A DNA stretch of 25,871 bases from Ophiosphaerella korrae (lineage: Eukaryota; Ascomycota; Dothideomycetes; Pleosporales; Phaeosphaeriaceae), in contig JALNQF010000500.1 of the NCBI GenBank assembly GCA_028456385.1, forward strand, positions 1 to 25,871, in the 5' to 3' direction. Positions 1 through 9,330 of the stretch are shown here, one piece after another. The number at the start of each line of letters is the position of its first letter. Position 1 is the first letter of the stretch. The notes beneath the pieces were generated by a model. That model had not been told where the DNA came from, searched no databases, and saw only the letters and a list, made by a program, of their open reading frames with translations. The translations under genes and the position numbers were made by a program.

Positions 1-750
1 AAATATAGTATTTTACTTATTACTTTTAAGTACTTATTATTATATACTAATTATACTATAAGTAATAGTAATACTTAGTTTTTCTACTTCTACTTACTAT
101 AAATCCTTAGGTATATCTTTAATATTTTATTTATCTTTTCTATCTATCTATCTATCTATAGATAATAGACTACTAATAGCTTCTTTTTTATTTCTATTAC
201 TATAAGTAGCGTTATCTAGTAATTAGATATAAAAAGCTTATCTCTATTACTAATAATACTTTTTAGTATCTTATATCTTTATATTAGTACGTCTAGTAGT
301 ACGTATTCTAGCTAATCTACTATATAGTTACTTTAGAATTTCTCTATCTTAGCGTATTTTATAAATTAGTCTATAATTACTATTATTATATTATAGATTA
401 TTTTTATTACTAAGTCCTTTAATATTAGTAGTTTTATAATAACGTCTATTATAATATCTATTTAAAGTTCTTCTAGTATCTTAATTACTTATATTTCTCT
501 ATAAAGTATATATATCTTATACTTATTTTTTTAGTAATTTACGTATTCTTAAATAAACTATATTACTTCCTCTTTTATTTTACTAATTCTATTGTTTTTC
601 TAGATTAGTTCTATAATTTATATAATTTTTAAGTACTTATATACTAGGTTATTATAGTATTATTATATAATTACTTTTTATAATTCTTCTAGAACTTTAT
701 TTATAACTCTAACTAGGTTATTAATTTCTTATTACTCTACTAGTAATATA
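1..750 (-). pseudogene. Element D: Ty3/Gypsy integrase, RIP-degenerate
   Basis: Read leftward on the minus strand this stretch follows a Gypsy integrase. A region at about 490-690 is placed as the zinc-binding N-terminal part by weak similarity and order. The catalytic core follows at about 130-450: a VIID-F-KYAK segment, then SNRDK at 237-251, which stands for the family SDRDK, then a frame matching YHPQTDGQTER at 139-171. An LVYNN motif (LAYNN in relatives) lies near the left edge, so the C-terminus and 3' LTR are outside the window. Frequent TAA/TAG and Thr-to-Ile changes are all RIP-type. It cannot make an integrase now. Family assignment is firm; domain limits are approximate. Confidence 0.85.
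139..171 (-). repeat. TATC-like microsatellite created within the integrase HPQTDGQTER codons
   Basis: A run of TATC/GATA repeats looks like a simple microsatellite, but in the minus-strand integrase frame it reads Y-Y-L-stop-I-D-R-stop-I-D-R. That aligns residue by residue with the conserved Y-H-P-Q-T-D-G-Q-T-E-R motif. Most differences follow from CA-to-TA or TG-to-TA changes. Confidence 0.75.
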
Positions 751-1330
751 TTTAGTACTAAGTATCTTTATCTATTATCTTAGAGTATAGCTTCTTCTAC
801 TACTTAGTTCTTTCTTATAATATTATATCTTTAGCTAAGTACGTCTACTTAGCTATTTTTCTTACTTTGTACGTACTAAATCTTAAATTTATACTATCTT
901 AGTAGTTCTAACTATTATATTTACTTATCTTTTAACTTCTTACTTATTATAAAGTATATTAGGTTCTTATAATCTATTTTAATAATTACTTTTACTATAC
1001 TATTAGTATATACTTTTTAATATTCTAGTATATTAACTATTATAAGTAGCTCCTTATTATATATTTTATATCTTTCTTCTTATTCTAAGAACTTCTCTAA
1101 ATAGTATATAATTAGATACTACTTCTCTTTATACTTGTATAGCACTCTAGCTCTATAAGCTAAATTAAATATATTTATTTATATAACTATAGTTTTATTA
1201 CTATAAAATTACTTTAGAACTAGTAGTATAATATAGGCTTACTTAAGTTCTTTATAAGCTTACTTCCTCTCTACTTTTTATTTTTATATTATTTCTTTCT
1301 TTATAAGTATTATAAGTAGTAGTACCTTTT
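750..1330 (-). pseudogene. Element D: RNase H / connection region (by position)
   Basis: This stretch lies between the reverse transcriptase on its right and the integrase on its left in a minus-strand Gypsy pol, so it should encode RNase H and the connection to integrase. I did not recognise a clean RNase H motif here; the sequence is too RIP-altered, with TA replacing almost every CA and TG. The assignment rests only on gene order (RT, RNase H, integrase) and continuity of the surrounding frames. Confidence 0.5.
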
Positions 1331-2060
1331 TAGAAAACTTTTCTATAAAGTATTAGTTAAAGTTAATAAATTCTAGAAATAATTATATATCTATAACTAT
1401 ATTAGGTTCTTTCTATTCTTCTACTACTTTAATCTTTTTTCTACTTATTTTAACTTTATTAATACCTATTATATATCCTAGAAACTCTACTTTTATCTTA
1501 TACTATTTATGTTTCTTTAGCTTTAGTTATAGGTTATATTAGTCTAAGTACTATAGTACTATAATTACTTTCTCTATATACTTACTTTATTCTTTAGAAT
1601 ATATTAGTATATTATCTAAGTAAGCTCTAGTAAACTTATATAAGTATTCTTATAATATATTATTAATTAGTCTTTAAAATATTACTAGTTTATTTATTAG
1701 TCTAAAGAGTATTACTATATACTTATAATATTTATAATATATTTAAAATACTATCTTCTACTCTTTACTTACTTTAATTTATATTAGGTAGTATCTATCC
1801 TTTAGGTTTAGCTTTATAAAAATCTTAGCTTAGCTTAGCTTATCTTAGAGTTTATCTATATTTAGTAGTAGGTATTAGTCTTTTACTATAATATTATTTA
1901 GTTTTTAGTAATCTATATATATCCTTAGTAGTCTCTTCTTCTTAGGTATAAAGAGAATTAGAAATCTTACTTATAATAAAGATTTTTATATATATATCTC
2001 TTCTTTAAGTCTTTATTTAGTTTTTCTTAGAGTATTACTAATTTACTCTCTATTAATTAG
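1330..2060 (-). pseudogene. Element D: Ty3/Gypsy reverse transcriptase, RIP-degenerate
   Basis: The minus strand reads through the Gypsy RT landmarks in order. A segment near 1825-1970 corresponds to the family's K-YPLP-ID and KIFTKLDLKDAYY region; here the first catalytic Asp reads Asn (LNLKD). An LF-LIN-L-IF segment with a stop follows just left of 1728, corresponding to PFGLTNAPATFQ. Then YLDNILIYS at 1596-1622 stands for YLDDILIYS, followed by EFLGYIIG and FL-FINF near 1340-1480. The second Asp of the YxDD box is Asn, as expected from TG-to-TA in GATGA. Many stops prevent translation. It is clearly Gypsy rather than Copia. Confidence 0.9.
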
Positions 2061-2590
2061 TAAATAGGTTTAAAAAGTAGCTCTTTTCTTTTTTATAACT
2101 TAATTATATAGTCCTAAAGTTAGTACTTAAGTAATACTAGTATATTTATCTCTTCTATAAGCAAGTAGCTAAACTTCTTATATTATTCTAAGATTTTAAG
2201 AGTTATATATTACTCTTTTACTCTTACTTCTTAGCTTAGCGCCCTACTAGTACTTATAGAAGTACCTATTCTCCCTTAATAAATTTCTATTAATACTACT
2301 ATCTTATATAGTACCTTCTTATTTTCTATTAAATACTACTAATATATAGGCTTAAATCTACGTACGTCTTTATAGTTATTAAATAAGAAGTTCTAGTTTT
2401 ACTAATTTACTTTAGAATTAAACTCTTATAGCTATAGAAGTTTTAATATATTATCTTTATTAGCTAAAACTAATACGTCTAGAGTAATCTTTATACTATA
2501 TCTTTAAATAATACTCTCTATAGTTACTTTATTACTAACTATTAAGTTTTCTAGTATTAGTTATCTATTTATAGTATAGATTAAATATAG

Positions 2591-2592
2591 TA
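2591..2592. other. TA target-site duplication, left of Fot1-like element
   Basis: TA immediately precedes the terminal inverted repeat (atgtagtttataag); the matching TA follows the right repeat at 3777-3778. TA duplication is typical of Tc1/mariner/pogo elements. In such TA-rich DNA the dinucleotide alone is weak evidence, but both TIR ends agree on it. Confidence 0.65.
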
Positions 2593-2703
2593 ATGTAGTT
2601 TATAAGTAAGTAGCTAGTATAAGTAAGTAGCTAGTATAAGTAAGTAGCTAGTATAAGTAAGTAGCTAGTATAAGTAAGTAGCTAGCCTTACTAACTTTAT
2701 ATA
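2593..2703 (+). repeat. Left TIR of the Fot1-like element with five 17-bp tandem units
   Basis: It begins atgtagtttataag, and tandem units of tataagtaagtagctag run from 2601 to 2685, five copies without a gap. It then continues ccttactaactttatata to 2703. The right TIR is the reverse complement of the same arrangement with only two units, so the TIRs differ in length by exactly three units (51 bp). Confidence 0.9.
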
Positions 2704-2899
2704 CCTCTTTAAGTGTACAACTTACTAACGTAGTAGAGTAGAGTATATATATTAATATATTAAATTAAGTAGTACTTACTATATTACTTTTACACGTATA
2801 TAAGTTATACCTAGTCTCTCTATACTTCTTATAGCGTATATAAGCCTAGTAACTTAAGCCTAAATACTACTTACTCTTACGCTATTTACAATTAATCTA

Positions 2900-3180
2900 G
2901 TAATTAGCCTCTAGTTAAGTAATTAAATCCTCTCCCTATCCCTTTATTAAGACTCCTTTCTTCTAAATCTACTTCTCTTTTTATAATTTACACTTACTTA
3001 CTACCTTATTAGCTCTCTTAAGACTAGAGATCTAATTATATATTAACTTAGCTTCTAGTATTATTATATAAGCTTCCTTTTTAAGTTAATTAATTACGTT
3101 AATAATTAATACTAGTAATAAGCTCTTATACTAGCGTACGCGCTTATATACGTTACTTAGTATATAAGCTACCTAAGAAG
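2900..3180 (-). pseudogene. Fot1/pogo transposase, C-terminal tail
   Basis: On the minus strand this reads as the basic C-terminal tail typical of Fot1-like transposases. An INQLKKEAYI-type segment is followed by SLKRANK (compare L-EV--LR-ANE), a Lys-rich stretch, then K-I-stop-KKGVL-KG, matching the family's K-RIQKGGTLT-EG ending. Together with the HTH part to the right it shows one ORF that lost its middle. The join lies near 3185-3215, where short repeats of agctagagt occur; these may mark the deletion endpoint. No DDE motif is present. Confidence 0.75.
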
Positions 3181-3184
3181 CTTC

Positions 3185-3218
3185 TAGTAAAGCTAGAGTA
3201 GCTAGAGTAGCTAGAGTA
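3185..3218 (+). repeat. Short agctagagt tandem repeat at the transposase deletion join
   Basis: Roughly three 9-bp units (agctagagt) lie between the HTH-coding part and the C-terminal tail of the Fot1-like transposase, where the catalytic domain should be. They may be a product of the deletion or of later slippage. Confidence 0.6.
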
Positions 3219-3224
3219 AGTGTA

Positions 3225-3550
3225 TATAGCTCTTATACGCTACACTAGATTAAACTAGCTACTTATAGTAGCTAGGTCTTTATATAAAGCTCTCTACCTA
3301 TTATATAGGTAATTAAAACGTATTATAAGACTATCTATACGCTTAATAAAGTTATACGCCTAGTAGACGCTAGTAGGTTTACTTTTACGCTAAGCGAGTA
3401 GTTTATTAGCTATCTTACGTATAGTAGCTAGAGATAGGGTAAAACTATAAGAATCTAGATTAAGAATATAATTAACTATTACCTCCTCCTCTAGCTAGCT
3501 AAGCTTCCTTAAGTTAGGCTAGTAATCGTGTTAGGTAGGTATACTAGCGC
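3225..3550 (-). pseudogene. Fot1/pogo transposase, N-terminal DNA-binding part
   Basis: The minus-strand frame is recognisable from about 3540 leftward. A P-N-RKL--LEEE segment leads into E-E-V-I-V-N-Y-I-L-N-L-D (E-E codons at about 3483-3488), then an A-KLLA segment, a Y-AYNFIKR segment and an RALYKDLATI-S-FNLV segment. These follow the CENP-B/Tc5-type helix-turn-helix of Fot1-like transposases: the L-EE--I--YILDLD start, the N-W--NFIKR core and the YDYQRALCEDP helix. Stops stand for Trp and Gln. The frame ends near a Tyr corresponding to the family's AKYGI, after which the DDE catalytic domain should begin but is missing. It would have bound the TIRs when intact. Confidence 0.82.
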
Positions 3551-3716
3551 GTTAGCGGCGTACTATTATTTAGGCTACTTAGAACGTTAAAGTAGTAAAG
3601 CTAGTACTTAAAATTTACTTTTCTTTAATAGAAGAGATTATAAGCTAAATATCTAACTCTTTTAAGAGTAATTAAGAGGTATTACGTAGAGCTATTACGT
3701 ATTAAGATAAGATAGA

Positions 3717-3776
3717 TATATAAAGTTAGTAAGGCTAGCTACTTACTTATACTAGCTACTTGCTTATAAACTACGT
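3717..3776 (-). repeat. Right TIR of the Fot1-like element with two 17-bp units
   Basis: The reverse complement begins acgtagtttataagcaag, then holds two units of the 17-mer and gccttactaactttatata. The first unit keeps a CA (gcaag) that is TA (gtaag) in all left copies, so the right end preserves a less mutated form. The left terminus has ATG where this end has ACG. Confidence 0.88.
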
Positions 3777-5867
3777 TATCTTATTTAGTTATAGTTAGAG
3801 TTTTACTTATTTTACTACCTTAAGTATTATTAGGTTTATAAAAAACTTTAAATCTACTAATACTTTTATTCTTTCTCTTTTTATCTTTACTAAGAGTTTA
3901 ATAAGTCTTTTAGTATTAATAGCGTTATAGCTTCTAGATATATATCGAGTACTAGCTATTTACTTAAAAAAGACTTAATCTTATAATCTTTATTTATCTT
4001 TTACTAGAATCCTTAGAGTATCTTAATCTCTTTATATTATTTATATTTCTCTAGTATATAGGTTTACTTAATTAGATTAATATATTAGTTATTTATAAGT
4101 ATATTACCTATATTTAATTTATCTTTAGTTATACCTAGAAAGTACTTAGCTTCTTACTTACGCTATAGGTATTATTTATATCTTACGTTTATATACTCTT
4201 ATTAGTTCTATTTACTTTTAGATTTTTTCTATAAAAAAAATTTCTAGTTCTTATTTTATTAGAATAGTAAGTAAAGTAGTTATTATAGTAATATTCTATT
4301 TATAATAGTAGTAAATAGTTTAGGTTATATAAGTATAGCTAGTATTATAGTTCTTATATTAATAATAGATCTATAATATTTTATATTACTAAGTTTACTT
4401 TACTTTACGTATTTAGTATTCTTTATCTTACTATTCTTTTACTAAGTTATAGCTATCTACTAGTTTCTAGATTTCTTTTATAAATCTATCTTATACTTTA
4501 GTATTCTCTTACTTTAGCTTTAGTATCTTAGGCACTATTTTATATTTAGAGGTCTTAAGCTCTTAGTTTTCTTTCCTATTCTTGTCTTAGGCTATATATA
4601 CTTACTTTCCTAGATATAGTATTTACTTATATTACTTATACCTTACTCTTCTTTAGTATAGCTAAAGGTATTCTAAGGTATTTATTTTAGCTTACTTTTA
4701 CTTTAGCTAATACGCCTTTACGTAGCTATATATCTCTAGTAGTATATTTATATCTTTTACTTTATTATCTATTATAAAGTGTATTAGTTATATAGTAATA
4801 CTATAGTAGTTATATTTTTTACTTATATCTTACTACTAGAGGTTTATAGTCTAATAATCTCTTTTTTCTTAGCATCTTCTAAAGATAACTTCTTATTCTT
4901 CTTCTCTTTTATTATCTTACTACTTAAGTATATTAATTTATTATATAATCTTATTCTTTACTTAGTAATTTTTTACTAAGTAGTTTATTTTATTTTTCTT
5001 ATAGTATTTTTAGCTTTCTACTTTCTTAGAGTTCTTATAGTAATAGTATTCTTATTTTCTTAGGTTTATATTATTAACGTATATCTTATTTAGCTTAAAG
5101 TATCTATAACTACTCTAAACTTAGTTATTCTTATATTTATATTAGTACTTATACTTTAGTTTATACTTCTTACTTTCTTTTTATAGTTATCTTTAGTTTT
5201 TAGCCTTTACTATATATTAATATATATAGTTATTAACTTAGATTACTTTTTCTATTATATTCTCTAACGTCTTAATTATAGCTCTACTATAGACTAGCTT
5301 ACTTCTTATATTACTTTTAAGTCTTTATTAAAATATATTTATTAATAACTTATTATTTTATTCTATTAATATTATATAACTTTAGAAGTTATTAGTATAG
5401 TTTACTACTACTTTATATTATTATAGCTACTATATTACGTACTTTACTATAGATATTTTATTTACTAGTAAAAGGGCTTATTATAGTTTATCTTTAAACT
5501 AAACTATTTTTTAAATATCTTATTATAGTTAGTATTATTATTATTAAAGTACTTCTAAAAGTATAGTATAACTTATTTTTTTACTTTACTTCTTATATAA
5601 AATAATATAAGTATAGCTCTATCTTTATCTTTTACTTAGTCTACTTTAAGAAAGAGATTAAGTTATAAGATTTATAGCTTAAGCTTATTTTATTCTCTAT
5701 AGTAAAAGTTTAGCTTAGTAGCCTTAAAAGTAGTAGTATAGGTTAGTTCTATATACTAGTTATCTATATTTATTTATATATTATTTAACTTAAGAGTATT
5801 TAATATATTAAGACTTTAGAACTAAGTAAGAGTAATAAAAGTAAGTAGGCTTCTATAAAATAAGTAA
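3777..5867 (-). pseudogene. Element D: gag and gag-pol linker region (inferred)
   Basis: This 2.1-kb stretch resumes element D after the Fot1 insertion. By gene order on the minus strand it should hold protease and gag. Frames are broken by TAA/TAG throughout and I recognise no protease motif. A possible zinc knuckle lies at 5013-5048: Y-x2-Y-K-N-S-K-K-V-E-S, where the Tyr codons TAC/TAT would be RIP products of Cys TGC/TGT, apparently lacking the Gly-His of a normal CCHC box. To its right about 800 bases would be the N-terminal gag. From this knuckle to the RT is long for a protease (about 590 codons without the Fot1 insert), so part may be unrelated insertion. Confidence 0.5.
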
Positions 5868-6180
5868 TATAATAAAGCTCTCTATTATTAACTATAAGTA
5901 CTTCTAGAAGAGAGAGTATAGTAAATTAGAAGTTAATAACTAAGGTATATATTATAATTAAGTAATATACTTATAAATAGTAGAATAAATCTTTGTAGTA
6001 TTAATATATTATTACTCTTAGTTAGAGATTAGATTACTAATACTAGTCTAATAATACGCACTACTACTAACTATATACTTTCGTTCTACGTATAATCTAA
6101 GGTATAAGTTTATAGATTACTTTAATCTATTACTCTATTATATAGATCTATAGATTACTTATATTATGTATCCTAATTAT
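5868..6180 (-). repeat. Diverged LTR of the A family, truncated; probable 5' LTR of element D
   Basis: It starts tataataaag and contains ctattattaactata, matching the left end of the A-family LTR at 12790. It also matches the ataac-aag--tatattataat block and the block attactaatact...ctaataatacg...actactactaactatatac at about 6029-6078. Beyond about 6080 I see no alignment; the last 100 bases hold repeats of tagattact/tatagatc and nothing recognisable. Position at the gag end of D fits its 5' LTR. It runs into the left LTR of element A at 6181. Confidence 0.65.
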
Positions 6181-6627
6181 TGTAATAGGCTTACTAGGGT
6201 CGACTTCCTAATAAGCTTTAGGTTATTAGTAGATTAAGAGATAATAACAAAAGCTTATATTATAATCTACAATAGGCTATAAATAATAGAAGATGTTTTG
6301 CAACTATCTTAGTATTGTCGCTTGTAGTTAATAATTAAATTGCTAATACTATCCTAATAATACGTATTACTACTAATTATATACCTATAGTATTTATATA
6401 GCTTTATAGCTTTATAGGCGCTAAGCTTTATAAAGCTATAAAGTTCTATAACTACTAGCTTTGTAACTTTATAGGTGCTAAGCCTTATAAAGCTATAAAG
6501 TTATTACGTGTCTCTATTATAATTAACTTCCTAATTAGCTTCGTTATCCTATAGGTTGTAAGCGTTGTTATCTTCTATTTTAGGGCTAATTAGTTCTATT
6601 TAGTTTTTTTCTATTACGGCTATAACA
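6181..6627 (-). repeat. Element A left (3') LTR, 447 bp
   Basis: On the plus strand it runs from tgtaataggc to cggctataaca, giving canonical TG...CA ends. It is homologous to the right LTR at 12790-13233 over both flanks and, in inverted orientation, to the LTR at 13232-13678 over its full length. The central U3-side block at 6400-6503 carries two repeated palindromic units. The first has perfect 15-bp arms at 6402-6416 and 6429-6443. Confidence 0.88.
6400..6503 (+). repeat. Palindromic direct repeats in the A-type LTR
   Basis: Two units of about 38 bp occur in tandem (agctttataggcgctaagc... and aactttataggtgctaagc...), each ending ataaagctataaagtt. In the first, ctttatagctttata pairs with tataaagctataaag around a GC-rich loop. 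They occupy the LTR position where promoter or enhancer repeats usually lie. The inverted LTR at 13232-13678 shares them; the right LTR of A does not. Confidence 0.8.
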
Positions 6628-6641
6628 CTATTCTCCCCTCT
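6628..6641 (-). other. Polypurine tract of element A
   Basis: The minus strand reads agaggggagaatag directly before the LTR start tgttatagcc. A purine-rich run against the 3' LTR is the plus-strand primer site of LTR retrotransposons. It supports the minus-strand orientation and the exact LTR edge at 6627. Confidence 0.85.
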
Positions 6642-6789
6642 AGGTAGGCTATTATTATTCTACTCTAGAGCTAAAGTTATTAAGCCTATTTCTTTATTAA
6701 TCCTTAGTTCTTTATCGTTCTCTATACCTTGTCGTTCCTAGCGCAATAAAGTATTACTTGCTAATTAGGTTACTTAAAATAGTATTAAG

Positions 6790-7315
6790 ATATTTCCTTA
6801 TTCTTGTTATAATAGTCTAGGATTAGTTTATCTTATATCTTTAAAGGATAGTAAGGCTTATAGTAAGTATATTCGTGCTAATATTTAGTATTGTTACACT
6901 CCTTCTAGTGTTTCGCTCGCTAAGTATAAGTACTTAATTATAACTAGGTCTCTAGGTTCTAAATTGTATAAAGCAAGCTGTTAATAGGGCTTAAGTAAAA
7001 TTGTCGTTATAGCTAGCTAATATAGAGTAGGCTTAGCGTAACCTAATCTCTAAGACTACTTATAAGATAGTAGAACTTTAAGCTTATACTAACTACTTAC
7101 GTAAGCTAATAGCTTATAATAACGCTAAGTTGTCTAAATAGTCTTGTACTTTAGAGGCTAAGATAGACCTTAAGGATACTATAGAGGCTACTCTAGCTCC
7201 TATTATATTAAGTATTCCTATCTCCTCTCTACCTATTAGTAGTAGCGTAGGCTTTCCTAGTTCGCCGCAAAGTGTTCTAAGGGGTTTTAACTTTAGTACT
7301 CCTCTAGTTTCTTAA
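6790..7315 (+). pseudogene. Opposite-strand Cys-rich / coiled-coil-like ORF relic inside element A
   Basis: On the plus strand, opposite to gag-pol, one frame at 6799-6900 reads Y-S-C-Y-N-S-L-G-L-V-Y, then S-K-A-Y-S-K-Y-I-R-A-N-I-stop-Y-C. Taking RIP-type TGT-to-TAT changes into account this is a Cys cluster (C-x2-S/C, C, C-x2-C, C), with codons at 6805, 6829, 6859, 6868 and 6889. From about 6960 a second frame carries a hydrophilic, helix-like stretch (KQAVNRA, LANIE, RNLISKTT, NYLRKLIAYNNAKLSK). It is stop-free from 7142 to 7312 and ends at TAA 7313-7315, with a Ser/Pro-rich tail. The layout recalls small fungal Cys-rich plus coiled-coil hypothetical proteins I associate with repeats, from memory. 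The two parts are in different frames, implying a frameshift. It runs convergently into the end of pol. Function unknown. Confidence 0.45.
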
Positions 7316-7442
7316 GGTAGCTAAGGTTGTCTTCTACTTCCTATATATCTTCCTATAGTTATCCTTTCTCGTCTATACTTATCTATTTTATTAGGTAATA
7401 GTTCCTACTATTATAGAACTAGTATACTAAGATTTCCTTAAC
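7297..7442 (-). pseudogene. Element A: C-terminal chromodomain of pol
   Basis: The minus-strand frame from about 7436 reads EILV, then F-Y-N-S-R-N-Y-Y-L-I-K-stop, then DEK, an ED-I-stop-EVEDNL segment at the left end (Leu codon 7323-7325), and finally LKKLEEY before TAA at 7294-7296. This follows the chromodomain plan: E-E-V-E-K-I-L, Y-L-V-K-W-x-G-Y, then TWEP-ENL. The stop after LIK is the RIP product of the conserved Trp. It lies directly after the integrase GPY/F-like module, the placement that defines chromoviruses. Chromodomains of this class are known to bind modified histone tails and direct integration. Confidence 0.82.
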
Positions 7443-8750
7443 TTTCTATTCTTCCTATTCTCTATATATATCTACTTTATATACTAATAGTTCTACTTCT
7501 TGTAGTACTTGTTCTAGTAGAGCTATATAGAATATTAAGTATATCCTTATCTTATTTAGTAGCTTTGGTTTAAATATAACTAGCGTAATTTCTTTCTTAA
7601 TCTTGTATAGTCCTATCTTAACGTAGTCTAGTTTAGAACTTAGTTGTTTGCTTTTAATATTTTTTCGTACTAACTATACTTTTTCTCTCTTTCTAAATTA
7701 GGGTCCCTCTTTATACTTTCTATTATAGTACTTTATTATTTAATTATATAGGAATTCTACGTCTTATCTTAGTTAATTATATATATTCTTAAGTCTATTA
7801 GTAAAGTTTTCTCTTCTTAAGAACTAAAATATCTAGTTTCTTAGTGTTTAGTATATATTAGGTTTAAATCCGTAGTTTATAAAGAAGAGTAATACTTTTA
7901 TTACTACGTTCTTTACGCTGTTATATACTAACTATACTATAAGTAGTAACTATACCTAATTGTTTTAGTTATAGTTAAAGTAGCATCTTAGGTATTATTC
8001 TACTATCTAGTTTATTCGTTCTAATTATCTATTTGTTTGTAGATAATATATAGTAGATATTACGTATTTAATTCCTAATTATACTATTATTGTTCCTTAT
8101 AGTTTTAATATAAATCTTATATCTCTATCTATAATAATCTTGTCTAGTAGTCTATATTAACTAATTATAGTTCCTAGAACCTAGTATATAGTAACTTCTA
8201 TCTTACTTTTCTCTTTATATAGCCTAAAGTATAAGTACTTTATAAGCTTATCTACTATTATTAGAATTCTATTATACTTAACTCCTAATATTAGGTCTTT
8301 TAACTTTAGTAGCTTTGTAATAAAGTCTATTGTAATAATTCCTTATAGTTATTTAAGTACTTCTATTAGTTATAATATTCTATATAGTGCGTATCTACTA
8401 TACTTGTTCCTCTAACATTCTATATAATCTTGTAGTACCTCTATTACTAGTTATCTTACTTTTAGGATATAGTAATCTTATAGCAACCTATCTAGTATTT
8501 TATTAATTCCTTAGTATCTATATACTAGTAATTTATAGAATTATCTTATAAATTCTCTTTAGATTTTCTTTAGAATATATATTCTTTTATAGGCTTATAC
8601 AAGTCCTTCTTAGATTTCTAGTTTTTCTATTTCTTTAGATACCTCTTACGTTATTTTCTAAATCTATTTATCTAGCTCGCTACTTGTTCTTTTAAGTATT
8701 GTAGCTATTTTAGGTGTATTTAAAACTAAATATCCTTCTTTATTCTTAAT
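7442..8750 (-). pseudogene. Element A: integrase, RIP-degenerate
   Basis: On the minus strand, DKIIIDRD near 8128-8145 stands for the catalytic DKIITDRD. Y-Y-L-Q-T-N-R at about 8030-8060 stands for YHPQTDGQTER, and LVYNS for LAYNS follows. The C-terminal portion is unusually readable: RLKNIYN, R-KREKV-LVRKNIKSK at about 7640-7700, KLDYVKIGLYKIKKEI at about 7588-7635 (the GPY/F position, with Pro now Leu), then F-IALLEQ. The zinc-binding N-terminus is placed at about 8500-8750 by order only. Stops for Gln and Trp occur throughout. Assignment to chromoviral integrase is firm. Confidence 0.88.
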
Positions 8751-9330
8751 TAAAACTATACTAGTAGCGCTTACTTCTTCTTGTAAGTCTAGTCTTCTAC
8801 TAAAGGCGTCTATAAATTAATTGTCTTTCCCTTTTATATATATAATTTCTAAGTTAAATATTAATAAGAATTCCTACTATCTTATATATTATTATAATAG
8901 TTCTTTATTTAGTATAAATCTTATAAGATTCCTATAGTCTATATAGACCTTTATTTAATATCTTACTTCTTGTAGGTATACTCTCTATTATTTAAATACT
9001 TTATAGATTACTAGTATCTCCTTATCGTAAATTAAGTAGTTAAGTTCTACTATTTTTATCTTCTTAGAGAAGTATTTAACTAGGTATTCTTTTTTAGTCT
9101 TTAGATCTTCCTATATTAGTGCTATTCTATAGACTAAGTTAGATACGTCTATTTTTACTATTACTAGTAAGTCTAGGTTATATATTCTAATAACTAGGTT
9201 TTCTATAAACTTTCTTTTAATCTTATTAAATACTTCGTTACATTCCTTTATCTATTTAAATAGCGTATCCTTCTTTATAAGTCTTGTTATTAGTTTTATA
9301 TTTTTAAACTATCTTACTATTAACTTTCTA
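8750..9330 (-). pseudogene. Element A: RNase H region (by position)
   Basis: This lies between RT and integrase in the minus-strand pol of element A, the RNase H position in Ty3/Gypsy elements. Element B carries a homologous stretch at about 14560-15140. I did not pin the catalytic residues; the label rests on order and on continuity with firmly identified neighbours. Confidence 0.55.

Larger units (their letters stand above)
2593..3776 (-). mobile_element. Fot1/pogo-type DNA transposon, internally deleted, 1184 bp
   Basis: The element is flanked by TA and bounded by inverted repeats: left 2593-2703 and right 3717-3776. The left repeat holds five tandem copies of a 17-bp unit and the right holds two; otherwise they match through a shared block ending gccttactaactttatata. 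Between them the minus strand encodes both ends of a Fot1-family transposase but not the DDE domain. At about 1.2 kb against roughly 1.9 kb for full Fot1-like elements, this is a non-autonomous deletion derivative. It interrupts Gypsy element D, so it inserted later than D. Confidence 0.88.

Noticed and set aside
141..160. A genuine TATC microsatellite
   Set aside because: It coincides codon by codon with the conserved HPQTDGQTER motif of a RIP'd integrase, so the repeat is better explained by mutation of coding sequence.
2601..2685. Five regular 17-bp repeats as a possible CRISPR array
   Set aside because: Units are head to tail with no spacers, lie in a transposon TIR, are mirrored at the other end, and the DNA is eukaryotic.
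5013..5048. Element D gag as Copia-type because of a CxxC-like knuckle
   Set aside because: RT and integrase order and motifs are clearly Ty3/Gypsy; the knuckle lacks its Gly-His part and cannot decide the class.
6090..6180. Missing half of element B to the left of element A
   Set aside because: Compared with A 7700-7860 there is no convincing alignment, only chance TA-rich matches.
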